Source of the DNA: Azospirillum sp. SYSU D00513
GTDB lineage: Bacteria; Pseudomonadota; Alphaproteobacteria; Azospirillales; Azospirillaceae
Length of the DNA stretch: 64,000 nt
Direction of reading: 5' to 3'
NCBI RefSeq assembly: GCF_017356015.1
Contig: NZ_JAFIQV010000019.1
Coordinates: forward strand, 50,349-114,348
Below the pieces are notes generated by a model. It was not told the DNA's origin. It was given only the letters and a program-made list of their open reading frames with translations, and made no database searches. Positions 57,370-64,000 of the stretch are shown here, in pieces. Every line of letters begins with the position of its first letter. Position 1 is the stretch's first letter. A program made the translations under genes and the position numbers.

Positions 57370-57417
57370 TTGTAGGGGCGCAACGTTCTTTTGCCCTTCC
57401 CGTGGAGACCCCCGGCC

Positions 57418-60057
57418 ATGAGCATCTTCGGTTCGATGACAACCGCCGTTCTCGGCCTGAACGCCCAGTCGAAAGCGCTTGGCCACATCTCGGACAACAT
57501 CGCCAACGCCTCGACCACCGGCTACAAGCGGGTCAACACGGCCTTCGAAACGCTCGTGCTGCAGTCCAGCCAACGTCTGCACGCGCCCGGCGGCGTGGTC
57601 GCGCAGCCGGTCTTCATGAACAACATCCAGGGCAGCCTGACGCAGGTGCAGAGCCCGACCAACATCGCCATCCAGGGGCAGGGCTTCTTCAGCGTCACCA
57701 AGCTTGCGACCCAGGGCAACACCTCGGGCACGGTGCAGACCCAGACCGGCACGGTGGACGCCTCGGCGACCTTCTACACCCGCGCGGGCGATTTCGAGTT
57801 GGACAAGAGCCGGTACCTGGTGAACAGCGCCGGTTACGCGCTGAACGGCTGGGTGGTCGATCCGCTCACCAACGAACTGCGCCGGGACCAGGTCGCGCCG
57901 ATCCAGGTGAACACGCTGATCGACAAGCCGGTCGCGACGAACCAGATCGACCTGTCGGCCAACCTGCCGGCGAACCCGGCGCCGGGCGTGAAGATCCCGA
58001 CCTCCAGCATCCAGATCTTCGACACGCAGGGCAACCCGCGGACCATCAACTTCAACTGGCGCCAGCAGGGTGCCAGCGACTGGCGTCTGGCGATCGACAC
58101 GCCGGGTTCGAGCGCCAAGCCGGTCGACGGGACCTTCCAGGGTTATCCCGCCACGATCGCCTTCGGCCAGAACATCCCCGGCGTGACGGCCGTCGCCCAG
58201 GTCAATACCGTGCGCATCTCGGGCCAGAACACCAGCGGTCAGGACAACCTGCGCGTCGGCGAGACCTACAGCGTCAATGTCGACGGCACGGTCTACAGCC
58301 TGAAGCTTACGAACGAAAACATCGCGTCCATCAACACCTTCTCAGGCTTGGCCGGCGCGCTGGCGAACCAGATCAACTCGGCGTCGCCCGCGGCCCCCGT
58401 CATGGCGACCGTGGCCGGCGACACCATCCGGCTGGTGGCGCGCAACGCCGGCACGCCTTTCAGGGTGAGCCAGAGCGTCCAGTCCGTCACCCCGACGAAC
58501 AACACCGTGACCCCCGCGGTGACCACCCCGGCCAGCTCCACGGCGGGTGCGATCACCAAGATCACCTTCCCGCAGCCGCAGATCGACATCGGCGACGTGT
58601 TCCGGGTCCGCATCGACAACGGCACGCCCACGGACATCGCCGTGACCATCCGCGCCCAGACCTACGCGACCTACGGCAACACCACGGGCGTCGTCCAGGA
58701 GCTGGCGAACCGCATCAACGCGGCCGGCCTCGGCGTCACGGCTTCGGTGACCAACAACGTCCTGTCGATCCAGGACAACACGGCGGGCAGCGGGTTCACC
58801 CTGGTTTCCCACGACGTCGACAACTCCTCGCCGGCGGCGAACGCGATGACCGGCTCCTTCTCGGTCGCCAACGTCGCGGGCGTCCGCCAGCAGCGCACCG
58901 TTACGTTGACGGGAACGCCCGGCGACATCGGCACGCTGTACTCGCTCAGCATCAACGGCACGGCGGTGACCTACACCACCACCGGCGACGAAATGACGAT
59001 GGAGGACATTTCGGCGGCGCTGGCGAACCGGATCAATTCGAACACCTCGCTGCCGGTGACCGCGACCGCACAGGGCGGCGTCATCACCATCATTTCAAAG
59101 ACGGCGGCCTCGCCGTCCTACCCGAACACGATGACGCCCACCGCCGTCCCGGGCGAATTCACCTTCGACGGCTCGACGGTGGACGTCGGGGACACCTACA
59201 CGGTGACGGCGAACGGCACCCCCTATGAGCTGCAGATCACGGCGGCCAACGCTGCCCTCTACGACACGCCCGCGAAGGTGTTGAACTACTTCGCCGCCGC
59301 GATCGGACCCGGCGCGTCGGTCGCCGGAAACACGCTGAATACCGGTGACGCTGCCGCGACCGCAACGGTGTCGGACGCGCCCATCCAGCAGTTCACGCTG
59401 GAGCAGCTGGCCGTCGCCGGCCAGACGCCGGCCCACATCGGCCTGACCTTCGGCAGGACGCCCGAAACCGTCGGCACGCTGACATCGATCTCCACGGCCC
59501 TGGTCGGCACCGGCACGGGCGTCAGCGGCGCCTCGCAGAGCGCCGGCCGGGACGCGACGGTGACCTTCACCGTCGATTACGGCTTCGGCCCGCAGCAGGT
59601 CACGCTCAACCTCGGCAAGTTCCAGCAACCGGGAGGGCTGACGCAGTTCGCCGGCGAAGAGATCAACATCACCCAGCTTGTCCAGGATGGTTCCCCGCGC
59701 GGGCAGTTCAAGGACGTCGTGTTCGGCGACAACGGCGCCGTTCTGGTCAATTACGACAACGGCCGCAGCAAGCTGGTTGCCCGCGTTCCGATTGTCACCT
59801 TCAACAACCCCAATGCCTTGGCAAGGGCGGCGGGCGGCGTGTTCCTGGAAACGGAGGATGCCGGCAAGCCGAACTTCAACGATCCGGAGACGAACGGTGC
59901 CGGCGCCGTGATCGCGAGCAGCATCGAGGGATCGAACGTCGACATCGCCGACGAGTTCACGAAGCTGATCGTCACGCAGCGCACCTACTCCGCCAACACG
60001 AAGATCGTGACGACCTCCGACGAAATGCTTCAGGAAGTTCTCGGCCTGAAACGCTGA
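57418..60057 (+). CDS. flgE: Flagellar hook protein, enlarged
   Basis: 879 residues from MSIFGSMTTAVLGLNAQSKAL, the rod/hook N-terminal signature (SDNIANASTTGYKR at ~25-38). The C-terminal signature is GSNVDIADEFTKLIVTQRTYSANTKIVTTSDEMLQEVLGLKR. E. coli FlgE is about 400 residues; the extra length lies in the middle, where four similar ~90-110-residue modules can be seen starting near residues 278, 389, 502 and 589, each of the form V/I-G-D/E-x-Y/F-x-V...NGT...LAN-x-IN...P-V-x-A-x-V-x-G. These probably enlarge the outer hook domain. A sigma-54 promoter lies upstream, flgK follows. Confidence 0.93.
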   Translation: MSIFGSMTTAVLGLNAQSKALGHISDNIANASTTGYKRVNTAFETLVLQSSQRLHAPGGVVAQPVFMNNIQGSLTQVQSPTNIAIQGQGFFSVTKLATQGNTSGTVQTQTGTVDASATFYTRAGDFELDKSRYLVNSAGYALNGWVVDPLTNELRRDQVAPIQVNTLIDKPVATNQIDLSANLPANPAPGVKIPTSSIQIFDTQGNPRTINFNWRQQGASDWRLAIDTPGSSAKPVDGTFQGYPATIAFGQNIPGVTAVAQVNTVRISGQNTSGQDNLRVGETYSVNVDGTVYSLKLTNENIASINTFSGLAGALANQINSASPAAPVMATVAGDTIRLVARNAGTPFRVSQSVQSVTPTNNTVTPAVTTPASSTAGAITKITFPQPQIDIGDVFRVRIDNGTPTDIAVTIRAQTYATYGNTTGVVQELANRINAAGLGVTASVTNNVLSIQDNTAGSGFTLVSHDVDNSSPAANAMTGSFSVANVAGVRQQRTVTLTGTPGDIGTLYSLSINGTAVTYTTTGDEMTMEDISAALANRINSNTSLPVTATAQGGVITIISKTAASPSYPNTMTPTAVPGEFTFDGSTVDVGDTYTVTANGTPYELQITAANAALYDTPAKVLNYFAAAIGPGASVAGNTLNTGDAAATATVSDAPIQQFTLEQLAVAGQTPAHIGLTFGRTPETVGTLTSISTALVGTGTGVSGASQSAGRDATVTFTVDYGFGPQQVTLNLGKFQQPGGLTQFAGEEINITQLVQDGSPRGQFKDVVFGDNGAVLVNYDNGRSKLVARVPIVTFNNPNALARAAGGVFLETEDAGKPNFNDPETNGAGAVIASSIEGSNVDIADEFTKLIVTQRTYSANTKIVTTSDEMLQEVLGLKR

Positions 60058-60167
60058 CGCGCTGACCGGAGAGGCGGCCAGGCGCCGCCTCTCCTCGCCT
60101 CTCCCGGCCTTCCATTCCACTTCCGGCCAAGGCGCCGGAGCCCCGTTCCGGTGGCGAAAGGTCCTCC

Positions 60168-61577
60168 ATGTCTCTCTTCGGTGCTCTCGGAAGCGCGACC
60201 GCGGCGTTGCGCACCATCCAGGCCAACGTCAAGGTGGTCTCGGACAACGTCGCGCGGGCGGACGACCCGAACCGGACGCGGCACACGCTGTCCCAGATGG
60301 TGGACGGCAGCGGCTTCGTCCGGACCACGGAGTACCGCCGCGAGGTGGACAGCGCCCTGCTCGCCCAGGTGCAGGAGCTGAGCGCACGCGCCGGAACGGC
60401 GCAGACCCAGTCCGAGTACATGCAGAAGCTCGGCGACCTGATGCGCACGACCAACGGCAAGCCGCTGCTGAACAGCTATGCCGAGGAATTCGCCGCGGCC
60501 TGGAAGACACTGGAAGCCACGCCGGAAAACGAGGTCGCCGCCTACCAGCTCGTGGAGGCCGCCAACAACTTCTCCCGCGAGATCAACCGCGTCTCCGAGG
60601 GCACCGAGGATCTGGAGCGGGAGATGCGCGACGACCTCGGCACCTCGCTGGACAAGGTCAACAGCCTGCTGCGCGACATCGACCAGATCAACGACGGCAT
60701 GGCGTCGCTCCAGGGGCAAGGGGCGGCTCCGAACGAGGTGGCCGACAAGCGGGACGGGCTGATCCGCGAACTCAGCGCCTACATCGACATCCGCACCGTG
60801 ACGCGGCCGGACGGGCGCGTCGCCGTCTTCACGCCGTCGGGCTTGGCGCTGGCCGACGCGGACCCGGCAAAACTTACCTTCGACGGCGGCAATATCAACC
60901 TGGTGGTCGGCAACCAGAGCACCCCCGTCAACCAGCATTTCCAGGAGGGCAAGATCGGCGCCCTGCTGCGCATGCGCGCCGACGGCTCCAAGTCCGACCC
61001 GCCGACGGCGCCGAGCGCCGATCCTATGTCGGAGGTGATCCGCAAGCTGCGCTCGCAGCTGGACGGTCTGGCCGAGGCCTTCACCAGCGGCACCAAGGAA
61101 GGCCAGCCGACCAGCTTCCGGGACGCCTACGACAACGCCGAGCCGGTCGCCGCGGGCGAGCAGGCCAGCGGCTTCTTCGTCGGGAGCGACCGGTTCACCC
61201 TCGCCGTGAACCAGAAGCTCCTGAACAACGAGGTGAAGATCAAGGCTTCGGCCATCAAGGACGTGGTCGTCGCCATGAACAGCCCTGGCCGCAGCCTCGC
61301 GGCGGATGGCCTGAAGCTGGAGGACAAGACCTACGGCGGCATGGTCAGCGCGATCACCGGCACCTGGATGAACGCCGCCAGCAACGCCAAGAACAAGGCC
61401 GACCTGAACACCGAGTCCAAGCAGCTTCTGGAGGAGCGCTACCACAGCACCACCGGCGTCAACATCGACGAGGAGATCGCGATGTTGCAGCAGCTCCAGA
61501 CCGCCTACGCCGCGTCGGCACGGGTCATGCAAGTGACCAACACGATGTTTGATGCGCTGGAAAGGATCGTCGGATGA
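60168..61577 (+). CDS. flgK: Flagellar hook-associated protein 1
   Basis: 469 residues. N-terminal signature MSLFGALGSATAALRTIQANVKVVSDNVARADDPNRTRHTLSQ and the DIDQINDGMASLQGQGAAPNEVADKRDGLIRELSAYIDI segment identify HAP1; the C-terminal helix GVNIDEEIAMLQQLQTAYAASARVMQVTNTMFDALERIVG matches. It forms the first junction ring between hook and filament. Its size is ordinary, in contrast to the enlarged neighbours. The stop overlaps the flgL start (ATGA). Confidence 0.93.
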   Translation: MSLFGALGSATAALRTIQANVKVVSDNVARADDPNRTRHTLSQMVDGSGFVRTTEYRREVDSALLAQVQELSARAGTAQTQSEYMQKLGDLMRTTNGKPLLNSYAEEFAAAWKTLEATPENEVAAYQLVEAANNFSREINRVSEGTEDLEREMRDDLGTSLDKVNSLLRDIDQINDGMASLQGQGAAPNEVADKRDGLIRELSAYIDIRTVTRPDGRVAVFTPSGLALADADPAKLTFDGGNINLVVGNQSTPVNQHFQEGKIGALLRMRADGSKSDPPTAPSADPMSEVIRKLRSQLDGLAEAFTSGTKEGQPTSFRDAYDNAEPVAAGEQASGFFVGSDRFTLAVNQKLLNNEVKIKASAIKDVVVAMNSPGRSLAADGLKLEDKTYGGMVSAITGTWMNAASNAKNKADLNTESKQLLEERYHSTTGVNIDEEIAMLQQLQTAYAASARVMQVTNTMFDALERIVG

Positions 61578-63697
61578 GTTCGATCACGCAGGTCGGCAGC
61601 TACGCCAGCTATCTGAGCCTTGTCCGCAACCTGTCCAACGGGCAGCAGAAGGTCGACCAGCTTTCCCAGCAGCTGACGACGGGCGTGAAGTCGGTCGATC
61701 TCAACGGCTATGGCGCCGAGACTCAGAAGCTGCTGGAGCTGCGCGCGGAGATGGTCCAGCGCACGAGCTACGTCCAGACCATCGACACGGCGGCACCCCG
61801 CGTGAAGGCGACGGACGTCGTGCTCGAGCATTTGGAAAAGCTCGCCTCCGACTGGCAGAGCAACAACCTCATGCCCTTCCAGCCGGGCCCGCCGACCGTG
61901 AACACCCTCATCAACTCCAATCCGGAAGGGATGAAGGTCAAGGTCAACACGGAGCTGTCCAGCTTCACCCACAACGCCAAATACACCGTCAGCGCGGTGC
62001 CCTCGGACACCGGCCCCAACGGCACCTACGACATCACCCTGACGGACGGGCTGGGCGGGCGCACCATGCGCTCCATCAATCTCGCCACCGTTCCTCCAAG
62101 CGACGGCGGCGGCTACAACTTCGAGATTTCCGGCGGGATCGGCGACGGTGCCGTGGTGAACCTGGATTTCGAGAATCTCCAGGCCGCCGCGAGCAGTTCG
62201 TTCGAGATCACATGGCCGCAGGCCAACGAGACGCGCGAGCGCGCCGAGGGCGCCCTGCGCGACATCCAGCAGATGCTGAACGAACGGTTCGGCGACCGCT
62301 ATCTGTTCGGCGGATCACGTTACGCCACCGAGCCGGTCGGCGACCTGCTGGCGAACCGGCAGACCTCCAAGGTGACCTTCAACGGTTCCGGGGGCCAAGT
62401 TCATGACGTCTTCGAGGTGACGGTCGGGGACCGCCGGTTCATGGTGGGGCTCACGGACGGCGTCCTCCCCTTGGTCACGCCGCCGAACATCGATCCGAGC
62501 AGACCTGACGTCGAACCTGGCGATATCCAGTGGATCAACAGCGACAGCCTGACCGATGTGGCCAACGCGCTGAAGGATCAGATGCAGAAGGCGGACCCCG
62601 CCCTTCCCCTGATCGCCAGCGCCGCGAACGGCATCATCACGCTGGTCGGCAACAACCCCGGCGACAGCTTCAATGTGTCGGCCCGTGTGCAGAACAGCGC
62701 TACGATCGAGAATTCCTTCGATCCGGTCACCTCGACCGGTGCGGTGGCGGGTGGTTCGCAGACGGACAGCTTCACGGTCAATGGCGGGGGCGTCGACATC
62801 GGCGATACCTTCGAATTCACGGTCACCATCGGCGATCCGGATGACGTCAACAATCAGAAATACTACAACGAGAACCCGGACGCCCCGCACGACCTGCCCA
62901 CCTTCCAGGAGTTCAAGGTCAGCTACACGGTGACGCCCGACGATTACCAGAGCGGCGCCGTGACGACCGTGGACCATGTGGCGGACAAGCTGCGCGGGGT
63001 CTTCGACAATCTGAGCCCGAAGCCGCCGGTGACCATCAACCCCGCCGGAAGCGGTGCCGGCATCACACTGACCAGCGATGGCGTCCTGCCGACGGAACAC
63101 GCGAACCTGGGCAAGCTGTTCTCGACCTCGGTCAAGATGACCAACGGATCGCTGGACAACACGGTGACCGTGGCGACCCTGCCGCCGGAGGCGGTGATGA
63201 TCAAGGACATCCCCAAGGCCTCGCCGCCGGACCTTCCCTTCTACGACACGGAGTACCTGACCAAGCGCCAGGATCCGAAGGCCTGGGAAAAGGCCAAGGC
63301 GACGGTCGACGACGGCTTTTCGGTGACCTACGGGGTCGTCAGCACCGATCCGGCCTTCCAGACCCTGATCAACGCGTTCCGCGCGGCGCGCGCGGCGGCC
63401 TCCAATCCCGGCAAGTACGAGGAATACGTCTCCCAGTCGCGCGAACTGATGTCCCAGGCCAAGGACCAGCTTCGCTCCGTCCATGCGAAGCTGTCGTCGG
63501 ACGCCGCAACGCTGGAGCAGAAGAAGACCTTTCACAAGGACTCCATGGCGACGGTGACCGAACGCATCGCCGGCGTCGAGGGCATCGACCAGACGGAGGT
63601 CGCGACCCGGCTCAGCAACTCCATGAACGCGCTCGAGGCCGCCTACACGGTCGCCGGCCGGACCCAGAAGCTGTCCCTTCTGAACTATCTGGCCTGA
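61574..63697 (+). CDS. flgL: Flagellar hook-associated protein 3, enlarged
   Basis: 707 residues, about twice the usual 300-350. N-terminal helix region (SSITQVGSYASYLSLVRNLSNGQQKVDQLSQQLTTGVKS) and NERFGDRYLFGGSRYATEP (~235-253) are typical of FlgL/flagellin; the C-terminal helices (MATVTERIAGVEGIDQTEVATRLSNSMNALEAAYTVAGRTQKLSLLNYLA) complete the core. Two inserts near residues 270-380 and 406-520 (VHDVFEVTVGDRRFMV...; VDIGDTFEFTVTIGD...) resemble the repeated modules in FlgE. Coupled to flgK by ATGA. It joins FlgK to the filament. Confidence 0.9.
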   Translation: MSSITQVGSYASYLSLVRNLSNGQQKVDQLSQQLTTGVKSVDLNGYGAETQKLLELRAEMVQRTSYVQTIDTAAPRVKATDVVLEHLEKLASDWQSNNLMPFQPGPPTVNTLINSNPEGMKVKVNTELSSFTHNAKYTVSAVPSDTGPNGTYDITLTDGLGGRTMRSINLATVPPSDGGGYNFEISGGIGDGAVVNLDFENLQAAASSSFEITWPQANETRERAEGALRDIQQMLNERFGDRYLFGGSRYATEPVGDLLANRQTSKVTFNGSGGQVHDVFEVTVGDRRFMVGLTDGVLPLVTPPNIDPSRPDVEPGDIQWINSDSLTDVANALKDQMQKADPALPLIASAANGIITLVGNNPGDSFNVSARVQNSATIENSFDPVTSTGAVAGGSQTDSFTVNGGGVDIGDTFEFTVTIGDPDDVNNQKYYNENPDAPHDLPTFQEFKVSYTVTPDDYQSGAVTTVDHVADKLRGVFDNLSPKPPVTINPAGSGAGITLTSDGVLPTEHANLGKLFSTSVKMTNGSLDNTVTVATLPPEAVMIKDIPKASPPDLPFYDTEYLTKRQDPKAWEKAKATVDDGFSVTYGVVSTDPAFQTLINAFRAARAAASNPGKYEEYVSQSRELMSQAKDQLRSVHAKLSSDAATLEQKKTFHKDSMATVTERIAGVEGIDQTEVATRLSNSMNALEAAYTVAGRTQKLSLLNYLA

Positions 63698-63796
63698 ACC
63701 ATCCTCTCTGAACCTTTCGACCTGACGTGGTCCGGCTCCGGTCGGCCACGCGGGCGGTGCCAGCCGGAGAGAGGCAAGCTGCGGAAATCGGGATAG

Positions 63797-63862
63797 GGGG
63801 CGATCCTAGTGGATCGCACCCCTCCCACACCACCCGGCATGCGGGTCCGCACCGGGCGGTTC
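63797..63862 (-). ncRNA. 3' end of a group II intron (domain V/VI-like hairpins)
   Basis: Read on the minus strand just after the maturase stop, a hairpin at 63829-63862 has stem arms ACCGCCCGG and CCGGGTGGT, an upper TGCG/CGCA stem and a two-base bulge (TG) on the 3' side. A CGC triplet with a G-U wobble sits in the lower stem, as in the catalytic triad of domain V. The GACC loop is not the usual GNRA. A second hairpin (63797-63822, GGGG-t-GCGATCC with GGATCGC-CCCC) is in the place of domain VI. The intron 3' end would be near 63795, inside the space behind flgL. Confidence 0.55.
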
Positions 63863-63874
63863 GAAGGATTGAGG

Positions 63875-64000
63875 TCATGCGAGTCTGGGCAGCCCGAGTT
63901 GGTCGGCCCACTTGATCGTGAGGACGGCGTTGAGGAGCATCCCGCTGTTGCGCCACCAGCGGCGGCCGTTGGCCGCGACCTGCTGGGCAATGGCGGGCGT
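63875..64000 (-). CDS. Group II intron reverse transcriptase/maturase, C-terminal end (partial)
   Basis: The minus-strand frame is open from the window edge to TGA at 63875-63877. The 41 visible residues read TPAIAQQVAANGRRWWRNSG, then MLLNAVLTIKWADQLGLPRLA. The RRWWRNS...LLN..LTI...D.LG.PRL pattern is the usual C-terminus of group II intron maturases of bacterial introns. It lies beyond flgL in the opposite orientation and must continue past the window, so the reverse transcriptase motif itself is not seen. Confidence 0.7.
   Translation of the reverse strand, partial: TPAIAQQVAANGRRWWRNSGMLLNAVLTIKWADQLGLPRLA

Noticed and set aside
63612..63990. Short minus-strand open frames overlapping the flgL end and the intron
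   Set aside because: They run through the domain-V-like RNA and have no family resemblance; only the frame ending at 63875 matches the maturase C-terminus.

Overview
The window looks like chromosomal DNA of an alphaproteobacterium close to Azospirillum (Rhodospirillales). Pointers are the very high G+C content, TGATG/ATGA-coupled operons, urea-carboxylase-associated proteins, two large chemoreceptors, a sigma-54-type promoter before the hook gene, and a Tat-exported formate dehydrogenase locus of alphaproteobacterial layout. The genus is inferred from gene content only.

Layout. 1-2.1 kb: end of a LysM protein, a Phd/YefM antitoxin with a PIN-like toxin, and a hypothetical gene. 2.2-5.5 kb: phosphatidylethanolamine synthesis (psd-pssA), an ACT-like protein, a GNAT acetyltransferase and a single-domain response regulator. 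5.8-15.7 kb: a guanidine-use operon. A sigma-54-type promoter sits directly before a guanidine-I (ykkC) riboswitch, followed by two carboxyguanidine-deiminase subunits, a biotin-dependent guanidine carboxylase, allophanate hydrolase and a NitT/TauT-type ABC transporter. 15.7-24.7 kb: a LysR regulator divergent from a polyamine/opine-type ABC transporter, a ureohydrolase, a lysine/arginine 2-monooxygenase homologue and a nitrilase-family amidase. I read this as arginine -> 4-guanidinobutyramide -> 4-guanidinobutyrate -> GABA + urea. Together 5.8-24.7 kb is an island for guanidino-nitrogen compounds.

25.2-31.2 kb: DOPA-dioxygenase-like protein, DoxX, LysR, a soluble PAS chemoreceptor and a membrane chemoreceptor. 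31.3-39.5 kb: a TraB/TIKI-like protein, then a complete leucine/isovalerate (liu) operon with a divergent TetR regulator. 39.6-43.7 kb: AEC transporter, OsmC, tRNA-Glu, two gamma-glutamylcyclotransferase-like proteins, a peptidoglycan-binding lipoprotein and a small membrane protein. 44.0-51.6 kb: formate dehydrogenase operon on the minus strand with its maturation and accessory genes. 51.7-55.6 kb: small secreted and membrane proteins, tRNA-Gly, a HAD phosphatase, YbaN, YqaA and a DUF1491-like protein. 55.7-63.7 kb: a TPR-glycosyltransferase and the flagellar genes flgE, flgK and flgL. FlgE and FlgL are greatly enlarged and appear to share a repeated module. The right edge holds the 3' end of a minus-strand group II intron (maturase C-terminus plus a domain-V-like hairpin).

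The window also carries a dispersed palindromic repeat in three copies, one inside a roughly 200-bp hairpin, and several hairpins between convergent genes that contain both stop codons.
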